In this document: positions 33,261 through 43,556 of the stretch, piece by piece
Position numbering within the stretch: position 1 is the first letter of the stretch
Layout: each line of letters begins with the position of its first letter
Assembly (NCBI RefSeq): GCF_947179515.1
Contig: NC_067485.1
Coordinates: 14,465,546-14,529,545 of the forward strand
Direction of reading: 5' to 3'
Origin: Apodemus sylvaticus
Taxonomy: Eukaryota > Chordata > Mammalia > Rodentia > Muridae
Length of the DNA: 64,000 nucleotides
Position numbers and translations under genes: made by a program
Notes under the pieces: generated by a model
Told to the model about the DNA's origin: nothing
The model's input: only the letters and a program-made list of their open reading frames with translations
The model's database searches: none

Positions 33261-33811
33261 GTGTGTCCTTGCCATCGAACAGTACCCATACACACAGTAG
33301 CTGGGTATAGACACACATGCCAAAGAGAAGTGGGCACAAAGCTTATAGACAGACACACATGCTAACTAAGGCTCAGGCCTCTGACCTCAAAGCCATATTT
33401 ATATGTGACCCACACAAAAGTGGCATGCCTCCAAAACTGGTTATATAACAGATTATGTCACTGTTTACTTTTGGGTTTCCCAGACATCCAGCGACAACCA
33501 TTTGGTGCTGACTCATCCTCTCCCGGCTAGGTGTAGCATTAGCCATCTTGCTGCATGAGGGATATGATATCTGTATCAGCCAATGTGGTGGACAGAGGGG
33601 CAGGGCTTTGTTGGCAGTACTGAATCTGGCAAGCCGTCTGCAGCCTGGAGCCCCTCTCTATATCTGGGCATGAGCAGCAAAGGTAGCTTCAGATTGTTGA
33701 TGCTGCTCCACCACGAGACTCAGCTCCCTTTGCACTGAAGTCCCTAGGAAGTGAGTGACCCCCCCCCCCACCACACACACACTATAAGCATCTGTCCCAA
33801 GAGAAGGTGAT
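33261..33811. other. Unassigned sequence
   Basis: About 550 bp. A C-run and CA tract lie at 33,757-33,782. Nothing else is recognised. Confidence 0.35.
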
Positions 33812-34115
33812 GCACCTGGAGGGATGGGCAAACCTGAGGGTCTGCATTCAGATCCCCAAGACCCAAGAAAAAAGCCAGGGGCCATGACACACACTGTAGA
33901 GACAGAGTAAGATGGGTCTCAGGTACTCACCGGCCATCTGGTCTACCTAATAAGTGAGCTGCTGTTTCAGTGAGAGACCTGTCTCAGAAAAATAAAGTGG
34001 AGAACCATTGAGAAGGACAGCCAGTGCTGGCCTCCATCTTCCGTACGAACACTCGTGACTTCACACACAGGGACACACAGAGAGAAGCACGGGAGGGAGA
34101 GGAGAGAGGAGAGGA
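33812..34115 (+). mobile_element. B4A SINE followed by a GA-rich tract
   Basis: 'cattcagatccccaagaccc', 'gtgagagacctgtctcag' and 'aataaagtggagaaccattg' are B4A landmarks. The tail grades into 'gagaggagagaggagaggaa'. Confidence 0.82.
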
Positions 34116-34523
34116 AGGACTACACAGTGTGGTGGTTCAAAATAGAGACAGGAGACAGGGCAGGGTGGCTAGTTCATCCTGTCTCAGTATTCAAAGTTCT
34201 CACAATCCCTGCCCAAATGCCATGTTGGGGACCCTATGTTCAGATGCCGGTGACATATTGATTAATAACACATGCTGGAGAGAGAAGTGCCCTATAGAAG
34301 TGGAGGCCCACCCACCTTATCCAGACCCCAGGCTCAGTCCCCAAGTCCCCTTGCTTCACGGTGCCAGGCCCAGAGGTGGTTGAGTAGTTGGTCACAGCTG
34401 CTCTACTCACTGGGTTGCAGAGAGAATTTCAAGTCTCTTCTCTGTGACATCAGAGGACTGAGGAGTTCCCAGCTCTTAGCCAAGAGCAGGGGGATAAGAG
34501 ATAAGAGAGTTTCAGGTAGACCC
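34116..34523. other. Unassigned sequence upstream of an LTR
   Basis: No recognised repeat. ORFs overlapping it (119 and 107 codons) have no domain and run into the SINE or LTR. Confidence 0.3.
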
Positions 34524-34912
34524 TGTGTTAGGATTCTGTCTAAGCTCTACCCCACAGTCACCTGGCAACAGCCAGGTAGGTCTGGCCCACTATAAAAGGG
34601 GTTTCTTGCCCCTCCTCTCTCTCTCATCCTCTTAACTTTTTATCCTCTTGTTCTCTCATTCTCTCTTGCCCTCTTGGGCTCTTCCCTTCCCCCTTCCCAT
34701 CTTCCCTTTCTCCACGTGGTCATGGCCGGTCTCTACTTCTCAACTCTCTCCTTCTCTCTGCCTTTCTCTGCCTCTACTACTCTCTTAACTCCCCTCCCCA
34801 TTCCCTGAATAAACTCTGTTCTATACTATACCACAGTATGTCTGGTCCCTCAGGGGGAAGGGATGCCTCAGCATGGGCCCACTGAGGCACTCCCTTCCCC
34901 TACACCCCCACA
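34524..34912 (+). mobile_element. Solo LTR with TATA box and poly(A) signal
   Basis: It begins TG ('tgtgttaggattctg'), has 'ctataaaaggggtttcttgc' (TATA at 34,591), a long pyrimidine-rich R/U5 section, AATAAA at 34,808-34,813, and ends near 'tacaccccca'. The arrangement is that of a rodent ERV or MaLR LTR. The subfamily is not fixed and no internal genes flank it. Confidence 0.65.
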
Positions 34913-35059
34913 GAACATATTCTTATGCCTATTTCTTTTTATGATCACAACACCCTGAAGCTATCTCTAGGACCTGCTTGGGGCTGCACTTGATGACAGG
35001 GGCAAGCATCCTTCAATGCTTTCTCCTCCTCAAGCCCAGGAAGTGGTAAAAGGGTGTGG
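34913..35059. other. Unassigned sequence
   Basis: A short spacer. Confidence 0.3.
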
Positions 35060-35197
35060 TTAGTGTTGGCTGTCCACTTGACAGCATCTAAAACTGTTCA
35101 GACATAAGGGCCTCTTAGTACATCTGTGAGAGATTATCGCAATCGTTTTCAGGGAGGTGGGAAGACTCTCCCTCTGTGGGCGTGTCTTGAGTTCTCA

Positions 35198-36180
35198 GTC
35201 ACTGTTCTAATGCTGTGATGGAACACCACGACCAAGGCAACTTATAAAAGGAAGCCTTTAACCAGAGGCTTGCTGATGATTTTAGATAATTGATCCATGA
35301 TGATTATCATGGTGGGGGAGCATTGTGGCAGGCAGGCAGGCAGGCAGGCAGGACACGGGGACCAGTAGCTGAGACTTATATTCTGATCTGTCCGTAGAAG
35401 GCTCAGAGAAACACTGGGCCTGACATGGACCTTTGAAGTCTCAAAGCCCACCCCCCCCCCAGTGACACACCTCTTCCAACAAGACCACACTTTATTTTTT
35501 CCAGGTTATTTTAATTTATTTGTTTATATTAGATATATTCTTTATTTACACTTCAAATGTTGTACCTTTTCCTGGTTCCCCCCTCCACCGAAAATCCCAT
35601 AAGCCATCTCACCTTCCCCAATCAACTCTCCCCTGCTTCCCTGTCCCAGCATTTCCCTACACTGTGGCATTGAGCCTTTCTAGGACCAAGGGCCTCTCCT
35701 CTCTTTGGTGTCTAACAAGGCCATCCTCTGCTGCCTATGTGTCTGGAGTCATGGGTAACTCTATGTGTACTTTTTGGTTGATGGTTTTGTCCCTGGGAGC
35801 TCTGGGAGTACTGGGTGACTCATATTGTTGTTCCTCCTGTGGTACTGCAAACCCCTTCAGCTCCTTGGGTCCTTTATCTAGCTCCTCCATTGAAGACCCT
35901 GTGCTCAGTTAAATGGCTGGCTGAGAGTGGCCCCCTCCGTATTTGTCATGCACTAGCAGAGCCTCCCAAGTGACAGCTATATCTGGCTCTAATCAGCAAA
36001 TACTTGTGAACATCGATAATAAGTGTCTGGGTTTTGTAACTGTATATGGGATGGATCTCTGGGTGCGGTAGTGTCTAGATGAAGACTACACTTTCTAACT
36101 TTCCTTAAGCAGTTCACCAACTGGGAAGTAGACATTTACCCAAGAAAATGTGGGAACTGGTCTCACTCAAACCACCACAG
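35198..36180 (+). mobile_element. URR1-type element split by an L1
   Basis: The left part 35,198-35,493 ('tcagtcactgttctaatgct' to 'caacaagaccacacttt') and right part 36,095-36,180 ('ctaactttccttaagcagtt' to 'tcaaaccaccacag') are one element. Confidence 0.82.
35494..36081 (-). mobile_element. L1 3' end, 5' truncated
   Basis: A reverse mouse L1 tail: 'tttatttacacttcaaatgt', 'accaagggcctctcctctct', 'cttcagctccttgggtcctt' and 'gtatatgggatggatctctg'. It is flanked by 13-bp target duplications differing at one base (35,481-35,493 and 36,082-36,094). Confidence 0.93.
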
Positions 36181-36345
36181 GGCGGTACCATTCCTCAGCT
36201 GGGATCCTGGTGGAAGCAAGCTGAGCAGCAACATGTTCCTGGCTCTCTGCTTCCTGGTTGGGGATAAGATGTAACCAGCTGCTTCAAGCTGCCCTGACTC
36301 CCTGCTATGCTTGGGGCCTATGGCTTATGGTATCGGCTAAAGATC

Positions 36346-37029
36346 TGGAATTGACTTATCTTTACTCTTTGACGACATAGCCACCAGGCATTCACACATC
36401 ATCCACAAGATACCTGGGGGATTCTCATCTACAGAGACTAGAAGAAAACATCCCACAGTACATGACCTCACCCCCACATGGGCTGCCGGGAGCTCCTGGC
36501 ACAACCACACAGGAAACCTGGAGACTCACCAACGAAATGGAAATGGCTGCTGGGTAGATAAACACCAGTCTAGACCTGGAGATGGTGTGCTACAGCTAGA
36601 TGTAGGGAAAAGGAAAAAGTCATGCCAGACATTTGGATACAATGTTTCAAACCAAAGAAAGAATCCTGCTAAGGCCTTGGGGTGAGAAGAGAAATCAGTG
36701 TGGCCCAGGCCTAAGATAATAGGGTGTGTGAGTCAGATGCCTTTGAAAACCGTTGAGGCTCAGAGTAAAGTGCAAGAAGCCCTTTTCATAGGCACCGTGG
36801 GAATGCCAGACACAAGGCCAACTGGAACCCATTTGATGTTACACTGTCTGGAGAACAGGGACACTGTGTCAGGGTCGAGAAGGGTCAGAGCAGCTCAGTA
36901 GGAGGTGGTAGGAAATGGGCAGAGAGACAGGCTCCCCATGACCCAGGGACCGCCAAGCAGTCAGAGAGGTTCTGAAACTATATACAGCTTTCATGTTTAC
37001 TGCTTAAATCAAGTGTGTGCTCAGTCACT
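36346..37029. other. Repeat-poor unassigned block
   Basis: About 680 bp without a recognised SINE, L1 or exon. Confidence 0.38.
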
Positions 37030-37145
37030 TCACTGGCCACACAATTACACAAAAATCATAGACAAGACAACAGGAGCCCAGAGGAGTCAAGAAATTTTCT
37101 CAAAAGTCACACAGCTTGTAAGAGACATCAAAGCTCCAGGCCACA
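37030..37145 (+). mobile_element. MIR-like ancient SINE fragment
   Basis: 'tcaaaagtcacacagcttgt' with 'gcccagaggagtcaagaaa' before it matches the MIR core pattern of an orientation reading 'gtcacacagctagtaag'. Confidence 0.6.
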
Positions 37146-37419
37146 TACTGTCCTGAGTCACACAGCACAGTCTTTCTTGGTATCTATGGTTCTAGACATT
37201 TAAAAAAAATACTACAAAGCAAACCCAGAAGCCTCTTATGTACAAAAATTTTTTGAAACGAAGAACCAAACAGTAGATGTTCAGATTGGATTGAGGATCA
37301 AATTCTAAAGAATTTTATGCAGCATAACATCTGTGATAGAATTCAAGAAATACAGCAGTAGACCAACTACCACTACGATAAGGTGACTGCGTTTGAGCAA
37401 AACAACCAACCAAAGATGA
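37146..37419. other. Unassigned AT-rich sequence
   Basis: No recognised features. Confidence 0.3.
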
Positions 37420-37545
37420 GGTTAGAGGCTTGGAGGAGGATGCAGTGAGTGGTTCAGAGGGAACTGGGGTATAGTGGGGAATAGATACCAAAATACATTG
37501 TATACATGTGTGAAATCCTCTAAGTAAAAAAATTTTTTTAAAGCT
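37420..37545 (+). mobile_element. Probable L1 3' terminal fragment
   Basis: 'ccaaaatacattgtatacat' and 'gaaatcctctaagtaaaaaa' resemble the end of an older rodent L1. Confidence 0.5.
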
Positions 37546-37546
37546 T

Positions 37547-37766
37547 TGGGACTAGAAAAATTGGTCAGCAATTAAGAACACTGGCTACTCTTCCAGAGGG
37601 TCCAAGGTTTAGCTCCCAGTATCCACATGGTGGCTCACAGCCATCTGTCACTCTGGTTCTGGGGGATCTGAAACCCTCTTCTGGCTTCCAAGGCACCAGG
37701 CATACACATGATGCACATGCATACATGCACTCAAAACACTTATACACGTAAAATAAAAATTAAAGC
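37547..37766 (+). mobile_element. B3 SINE
   Basis: 'caattaagaacactggctac' to 'ccctcttctggcttccaagg' and an A-rich tail. Confidence 0.88.
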
Positions 37767-37917
37767 TGGAGTGGTGGTGCATGCTTTTAATCTTAGCACT
37801 TGCGGTTTCTAGCCAGGCAGATAGATCTCTAGGAGTGTGAGTTCGAGGCCAGCCTGGTCTACAGAGAGTTCCAAGACAGCCAGGGCTGTCACACAGAGGA
37901 ACCCTGTCTCCAAAACC
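37767..37917 (+). mobile_element. B1 SINE
   Basis: 'gctggagtggtggtgcatgc' through 'gagttcgaggccagcctggt' to 'aaccctgtctccaaaac'. It sits directly on the tail of the preceding B3. Confidence 0.92.
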
Positions 37918-38009
37918 CAAAAATAAACAAATAAATGAACAAACAAATAAAAACTTAGTATAAGCTTTGTGTGGTATATATTTTGTTTCTCTGTATGTGC
38001 ATATATATG

Positions 38010-38124
38010 TATATATGGTATTAAGGGTGAAACCTGGGTCTCTTGAATATTAGTTATTCTATATTCTATATTCAGTGACAGCAAGGGTTTGGCCACTGAA
38101 CTTTGTCCCTGGACTGTGTGTATA
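38010..38124 (-). mobile_element. ID-like relic
   Basis: 'gtgaaacctgggtctcttga' and 'ggccactgaactttgtccct' resemble a reversed ID head with an expanded 'ttctata' segment. Confidence 0.5.
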
Positions 38125-38206
38125 TAAATTATTTTATACATTAATCGATTTAGCCTATTTCTAGAATACACATTCTGTTTCATTAATCTTCACTTCCTTT
38201 TCAACT
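38125..38206 (-). mobile_element. Old L1 ORF2 relic
   Basis: 'acattaatcgatttagccta' and 'attctgtttcattaatcttc' resemble the reverse complement of the L1 ORF2 3' region. It is nearly the same as 40,876-40,960. Confidence 0.55.

Positions 38207-38257
<51 letters not shown>
38207..38257. repeat. (TG)n microsatellite
   Basis: A continuous TG run, about 48 bp. Confidence 0.97.
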
Positions 38258-38261
<4 letters not shown>

Positions 38262-38267
38262 ATTATT

Positions 38268-38396
38268 TAATTCGAGAAAATGTCTCACTATGTAGATTGG
38301 CTTGTATACAGACCAGGCTGGCCTCAACTCAGCTGTCCACCTGCCGCTGACTCCCAAGTGCTAGGATTAAAGATGTGCACCAGCAAGCCTAGCATA
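38268..38396 (-). mobile_element. B1 SINE
   Basis: 'aatgtctcactatgtagatt', 'accaggctggcctcaactc' and 'aagatgtgcaccagcaagcc'. Confidence 0.87.
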
Positions 38397-38399
38397 TGT

Positions 38400-38535
38400 G
38401 TGTGGTTTAGATTCTCAGAAAGTGTCCCCTGAGATAGAAAGTTTTGCTATGTAGCTCAGGCTGCTTGAACTCAATATCTTTCTGCCTCTTCTTCTTGACC
38501 CTGGGATTACAGGAGTGAACCATCATGTCAGCTAG
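38400..38535 (-). mobile_element. Old B1-family SINE
   Basis: A second reverse B1 directly adjacent: 'ttttgctatgtagctcaggc' and 'gggattacaggagtgaacca'. Confidence 0.82.
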
Positions 38536-38642
38536 TGAGCTATATAAACATTACAGAAAAATGTATAATAAATGACAGACCCTCCCTGCTTGGGACCCAT
38601 AAGGAGCCACCAAGACCCACTGGCTATATATCCCATCTGATT

Positions 38643-38737
38643 ATAGATAGTTAGATAGATAGATACATAGATAGATACATAGATAGATACATAAATAGAT
38701 ACATCAATAGACACATAGATATATGGATACACACTCA
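38643..38737. repeat. (TAGA)n/(TACATAGA)n simple repeat
   Basis: 'atagatacatagatagatac' units with drift at the 3' end. Confidence 0.95.
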
Positions 38738-38770
38738 GATACATGCATAGTTATATATAAAGTTCTTATT

Positions 38771-38795
38771 GTATGTATGTATGTATGTATGAGTG
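38771..38795. repeat. (TATG)n simple repeat
   Basis: Five to six 'tatg' units. Confidence 0.9.
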
Positions 38796-39221
38796 TTTGT
38801 ATAAATAAAGTTCTCTTTTGCCTTTACAAATAGCTACACGGCTTTAGTCCCTGTTTATGCTGTGCATCTCCCTTCAGAACCAATCACATAGACAGATAAT
38901 TCTTCTAAGTGGAGCCACCATCTGCCTAGCTAAGAGGCCACTGGCGACAGAGGAGTGGCTTCCCACCTCCCCTCTCACAGATACCACTGCAGAAGCAGCC
39001 TTGTGTGCATCTTTGCTCACTCGGATGATTATTTCCGAGGCAGATTCTGGGCCACAGTTGCTAGCTCTGCTGATGTGTTCTCAGAAATGGACTGCTGGTC
39101 AAAAGGTAGACTCAGCTTCACACCCAATGCTACTGCCGCTGTTGTCAGGAGAGGGTCTCCTCACTCCGAAGCACACTGCCTTGCTTGTTTACATAAAACC
39201 CCCTCAGGGCAGGAGACTGGA
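38796..39221. other. Unassigned sequence with overlapping ORFs
   Basis: About 425 bp, not recognised as a repeat. Plus-strand ORFs of 143 and 92 codons overlap here, but there is no domain and the longer one ends in a SINE. They are not called as genes. Confidence 0.35.
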
Positions 39222-39445
39222 CTCCTTGGTTAAGAGGGCTGAGTTCAGTTCTCAGCTTGCATATCAAGTAGCTCACAACTGCCTGTAACTGCAGCTCCAG
39301 GGGATCCAGCTCCCTCTTCTGGCATCTATGGGCATGTGCACATAAGTGCAATGGACACACACACACACACACACATATATGTGTGTGTGTGTGTGTGTGT
39401 GTATATACACATATATATGTAAATATTAAAAATAAAATTATTTTT
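39222..39445 (+). mobile_element. B3 SINE with palindromic CA/TG tail
   Basis: 'ggttaagagggctgagttc' to 'ctcttctggcatctatggg', then (CA)n-ATATAT-(TG)n and 'aaatattaaaaataaaatt'. The 5' end is truncated. Confidence 0.83.
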
Positions 39446-39686
39446 TCAAACATCTTGTTTTACTTCCATGTTTCCATTATTAATGAAATTGCTCTGTTTC
39501 CATATCCTTCAACGTTCTTTGAACTTGACCTTTTCTGAACTTAATTTGTATTATTCACTTAACTTGATGCCGGATACCTTCTTATTCTAGTGGATCTATC
39601 AATATATTGCACTTAAAAAAGTAGGTTAACATATTTTTCACCGTGAGAATGTTAACCTTTCGTCTAGAGGAAATGTTCTCCCATTT
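39446..39686. other. AT-rich unassigned sequence
   Basis: No repeat or exon recognised. Confidence 0.3.
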
Positions 39687-39692
39687 CGCGCG

Positions 39693-39729
<37 letters not shown>
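39687..39729. repeat. CG/CA alternating purine-pyrimidine repeat
   Basis: 'cgcgcgcacgcgcg' followed by about 28 bp of CA. Confidence 0.97.
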
Positions 39730-39731
<2 letters not shown>

Positions 39732-39862
39732 GAACAATACCTGTGAAGGCCAGAAGAGGGCGTCAGATCCCCAGACTGAATTTACAGGCACTTGTGAGAG
39801 GTTCAATTGAAAGTAGGACGGCAAGCTTTCTTAACTGCTGAGCCGTCCCTCCTGCTGCAGCT
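39730..39862 (-). mobile_element. B3 SINE carrying a CTCF-like core
   Basis: 'gccagaagagggcgtcagat' and 'tcttaactgctgagccgtcc'. The CCAGAAGAGGGCG core resembles the CTCF motif known to be spread by rodent B2-type SINEs. Confidence 0.82.
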
Positions 39863-40649
39863 TTTAACAACCTGACCAGATAAGAGTCAGTTGGTGTTAC
39901 TTGCTCAAGTATGTTTATCTTTCTTGTATAGCTCCAGTTTCACTATCGCGCCCTGGCCCAGAGTTCACATCTGGCGTCCCTTGGTTTGTTTTAGAAATTT
40001 CATGTGTAATTTGGTCTCTTCGAACGTTAACTTGTGGGAGCATTTTTCTATTTGGAATGAAGTAAGAGTCTAGCCCATGGTCCGGACAGGATGATTTTTT
40101 TTTCTTGGTGTTGATCGATACTCTGCCTCGGATCTCTAGCTTGCTCTGAGAACACTGACATGCTAAAGCCTCTTCCCGGCTCCCCTGAGCCTGAGGTGCT
40201 GAGCACTCACAGTGGTCACAGCTGGGATGCACTTGTGAAAGGCTTAGGAGGCAGGAGTGAGCCATCTCCCTCTGCCCTGTGGCTCCTGAACAGTACTACT
40301 TGTGAGGGAACTCAGAACACGTGGCTTCAGGGTACATAAAGGAGCAGCGTGAGGGTAGCCTTGTCATGTGAGTCCCAGTCCCAGTCCCAGTCCACAGCTA
40401 TGGGCTCCACGGTCCAGATTCCTGAACCAGAGAGCTGCCAGCTGAGCTGCCCCTTTACTGCCAGGCATCGGTGGCAATGTGTGGAGCCATCAGAAGAGTG
40501 GCCATTGGTCATCTAGCACCATCACAGGGGTTGACAATGACTAAGCCCAACAAAGATCATCTTCAAACACAAGATACACACATTAACATCTGCTTCCTGC
40601 ATATGGACCCAGCTGATGTGCTCTTTGATTTTAATGATTACTTTTTAAA
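39863..40649. other. Repeat-poor unassigned block
   Basis: About 790 bp with no transposon. A short (CAGTCC)n tract lies at 40,374-40,393. Confidence 0.4.
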
Positions 40650-40857
40650 TGTTTAGTTTTTAAAATGTATATACATGTGTGTGCCCCTGCATGTGTTTAT
40701 GTGTACCTTGTGCATGCAGTAGCCAGCAGAGACCAGAAGAGGGCATCAAATCCCTTGAAATTGGTGTTACAGGACATTGTGAACTGACAACCAAACCCAG
40801 GTCCTCTTCAAGAGCAGTGAACTCTCCTAACCACTGGGCCATCTTTACAACCCCTGA
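40650..40857 (-). mobile_element. B3 SINE
   Basis: 'accagaagagggcatcaaat' and 'aaccactgggccatctttac'. Confidence 0.87.
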
Positions 40858-40875
40858 CTTCAATAATTATATTTA

Positions 40876-40960
40876 TTATAGTATGTGTTATTTTATACAT
40901 TGATCTATTTAACCTATTTCTAGGGTACCTATTCTGTTTCATTAATTTTCACTCCTTTTC
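40876..40960 (-). mobile_element. Old L1 ORF2 relic
   Basis: 'acattgatctatttaaccta' and 'attctgtttcattaattttc' closely parallel 38,125-38,206. Confidence 0.55.
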
Positions 40961-40961
40961 T

Positions 40962-40962
<1 letters not shown>

Positions 40963-41037
<75 letters not shown>
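40963..41037. repeat. (CT)n-(GT)n compound microsatellite
   Basis: About 40 bp CT followed by about 34 bp GT. Confidence 0.97.
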
Positions 41038-41105
41038 TTTGAGGTACTGAATTCTAGGACTCATGCTTAGAATATACCCACCAGTGAGTCACATTGCCAG
41101 CTTCT
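41038..41105 (-). mobile_element. ID-like relic
   Basis: 'gaggtactgaattctaggac' and 'agtgagtcacattgccagc'. Confidence 0.5.
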
Positions 41106-41294
41106 TCTACAACAGACTGTTGCTTTAATTAAATGTATGGCAGCTGGTAGGAAGGTTCAGTAGCACTTCTGTATAATTATTATCTCTAGAATAGTGCTCA
41201 CAATATTATCCACAATATGCTCAGTTTCTTCATTTATGGTCCTACTTTTGTGTCACCATTCAATGCTTAATCACGTCTTTAAAACTTATTTTAA
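41106..41294. other. Unassigned sequence
   Basis: A short spacer. Confidence 0.3.
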
Positions 41295-41495
41295 ATTACT
41301 ATCATGTGTATATGTGTGCATGACATGTGTGCAGGTACATGTGACATAGCCCACGTGTGGAGGTCAGGGAGCAACTTTGTCCGGTCACTTCTTCCATCTT
41401 TATGTGCATTTCTGGGGTCAAACTCATGTTTGAGCGAAATCAAGCGGCGAGGTTTGCATCACAAGCACTGTCTCCTGAGGCCCCATCTCTCTGTC
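41295..41495 (-). mobile_element. RSINE1/B4-type SINE
   Basis: 'gtggaggtcagggagcaact' and 'tttctggggtcaaactcatg'. Confidence 0.72.
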
Positions 41496-41663
41496 CCTCA
41501 TTTCTTTGCATAGATTGGTTTGACTTTTCCATTTGATGTGGCGTTCACCATAATTGTTTGCATTTTGCAAATAACATATTTCCCTGATTATACTTAAAAT
41601 GTTCAAAACCTATCTGAACCTATAATAAAAGCTACCGTTCATTAAATGCTGCTTGGGTATGGG

Positions 41664-41866
41664 GCAAGGTGGAGATGGCCCAAAGGTTAAAAATGCTTGC
41701 TGCTTTTATGGAGGGTGTGTGTTCAGTCCCCAGCATCATATCAGGTGGCTCCCAGGCACCCATAACTCCATGTCCAGTGGGGTCTGATGCCCCAGAAGGT
41801 ACCAGAATACATGTTATATACTCTCAGACGTAACATGAATGCATAAAATTTGAAAAGTAGAAATAT
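41664..41866 (+). mobile_element. B3 SINE
   Basis: 'caaggtggagatggcccaaa' to 'ggggtctgatgccccagaag' and 'taacatgaatgcataaaatt'. Confidence 0.8.
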
Positions 41867-42345
41867 CACCTATGCACCAGACGCAGTACTTGTGTTTCTT
41901 GTTCAAACAAAGATGAAATTCTGACGGTCAAAAACACCACAGTGCTGAAGGATGGATACACTAAGGTCTCAGAAGTTGGTGGTGTGTGCACTGTCAGCAT
42001 CCACTGGTCCTGCCAGTCACAATGGATGCTGAAGTCCCCACATTACACACACTTTCAATACTGAAGGGAACATGGACACCGCCTGCAGCTTCTATGACAT
42101 CTCTTTAGCCAGAGCCAGACCAGTTAGCACCTTTGGCATCTTTCCTGAGGTCAAATCTACAAAAATCTTCAAAGCCTAGGTTGGATACAGACTTGATAAA
42201 TGAACTTGGAGTTGGGTGTGTCGGACAAGTCAAACCACCATGACTTCCAGTCCTGACAACCTCACCAAAGCCTCTGGTGGGGTGGGGAGATGACTGAGAT
42301 CCCAAATGTGTAGAAGAAGAAACTGGATAGACATAAACTTCTTGC
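41867..42345. other. Unassigned sequence
   Basis: About 480 bp, nothing recognised. Confidence 0.33.
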
Positions 42346-42900
42346 AACCTACTTTTAATAAATGTTCAACCTCTCCTCCTGCCCACTACCCACCAGTTAA
42401 GTTATTGACATACAGGGGAAGTAGACCTGTTTACCAATAGTTCTTTGGGAGTGAGCTCAATCTTTGCCCACAGTTCAGTCCCATAGCAAACACCAAATAC
42501 CACTCAGCAGCTGCAGACCAGTACCCCTCAACAGGCAGACACCACACAGCAACCAGCGGCTGCAGTCCAGTCCTCTCAGCAGATAGTCACCACATGTGAG
42601 CCAGCAGTCAAGTTCAATCCTGAAGAAACCGCAAGGTGTGTGTTGTTGTCAAAGAACAGTGAGGCGGCGCACACCAATGGTCAGTGCTGTCTCCCACCGT
42701 ATCATAGTTATACTCCTTCATCACGTGTTCTTTCACACGTCTACTTTAGCAAGACACCCTCTCACCTGTGTGCCCCAGAAAAACATCATTTGACATGACT
42801 GACTTTCCAAGCAAGTCAGTGGTCTCCACTTCAGAGAAGGGTCACAGCTGTCTATTGTGATCACATAAGAGCAATCATGGTGTGCAGACCATAGTTTTTC
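42346..42900. mobile_element. LTR-like sequence with an internal 48-bp tandem
   Basis: 'gtgagctcaatctttgccca', imperfect 'cagcagctgcagaccagt' repeats (42,476-42,620) and 'aagtcagtggtctccactt' look like a mouse LTR seen elsewhere, but the family and ends cannot be named. Confidence 0.35.
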
Positions 42901-43202
42901 CACGACAGACACCTTTCTGATGAAAAACCTCTATCTACATTCAAGCTAGCATTTGCGTCAGCTCCACACCTGAGTTCCCCCTGGGGTACATTTCAGTATC
43001 CTGAGTACGAGAGGGGACATGGCCACAGGAGTCCTGTTGTCCTTGCAATGTTCCTTTCTTTCTTTACCATTACACTGGTTGCTGTCTTCAAAGGGTTTGC
43101 TGGTTTCGTGTTTGTTTTCCAGCTTTAATATGAAGGTCTTTACTATGTCCTTGCTACACTTGCACAGAGAGAAGGAGGGAGGGCTATATGAAGCCTCAGG
43201 CT
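42901..43202. other. Unassigned sequence
   Basis: About 300 bp without recognised features. Confidence 0.3.
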
Positions 43203-43351
43203 GAAGAAATGACTCAGTGGTCAAGAGAACTTAAGCTTGATTGGTTTGAAGCCCACAGACAGCTCAGAGTAGCTTACAACTCCAGCTCCTGGGGCAGCTT
43301 CAGTGTCTTCTGTTCTTAAGGGCGCCCATATTTACAAGCACATATTCCTCC

Positions 43352-43382
<31 letters not shown>

Positions 43383-43430
43383 CACAGAATTTTAAAGTTA
43401 AAATAAAATATTAAAAAAATACTCTACAAA
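43203..43430 (+). mobile_element. B3 SINE with CA tract
   Basis: 'ctgaagaaatgactcagtgg' to a (CA)n run at 43,355-43,382 and an A-rich tail. Confidence 0.78.
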
Positions 43431-43506
43431 AATAAATGCCTGAGTCAGGAGTCCCCTTTCCTGTTAGGATAAAAGTATACCTACTATCTGAAACAATAAA
43501 ATAACT

Positions 43507-43556
43507 TTGTTTTTTGTTTGTTTGTTTTTGCTTTTGTTTTGTTTTGGTTTGTTTTT
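43507..43556. repeat. T/G-rich (TTTG)n repeat
   Basis: 'tttgtttgtttgtttttg' units. Confidence 0.9.

Larger units (their letters stand above)
35060..36345 (-). mobile_element. Old hAT-like repeat split by nested insertions
   Basis: The left part (35,060-35,195: 'tggctgtccacttgacagc' to 'tccctctgtgggcg') and right part (36,180-36,345: 'ggcggtaccattcctcagct' to 'aagatctggaattgac') join into one member of the URR1-like superfamily. Confidence 0.62.

Noticed and set aside
34524..34912. A possible complete endogenous retrovirus around the LTR with TATA box and AATAAA.
   Set aside because: No gag, pol or env-like reading and no second LTR were seen nearby, so only a solo LTR is called.
38857..39288. 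A 143-codon plus-strand ORF with a second overlapping frame.
   Set aside because: No domain is recognised, its end lies in a B3 SINE, and no splice or promoter context supports it. Conservation analysis could reopen it.
39356..39422. A CRISPR-like or other prokaryotic direct-repeat array.
   Set aside because: The repeats are dinucleotide microsatellites in mammalian DNA; no regular spacer structure exists anywhere in the window.
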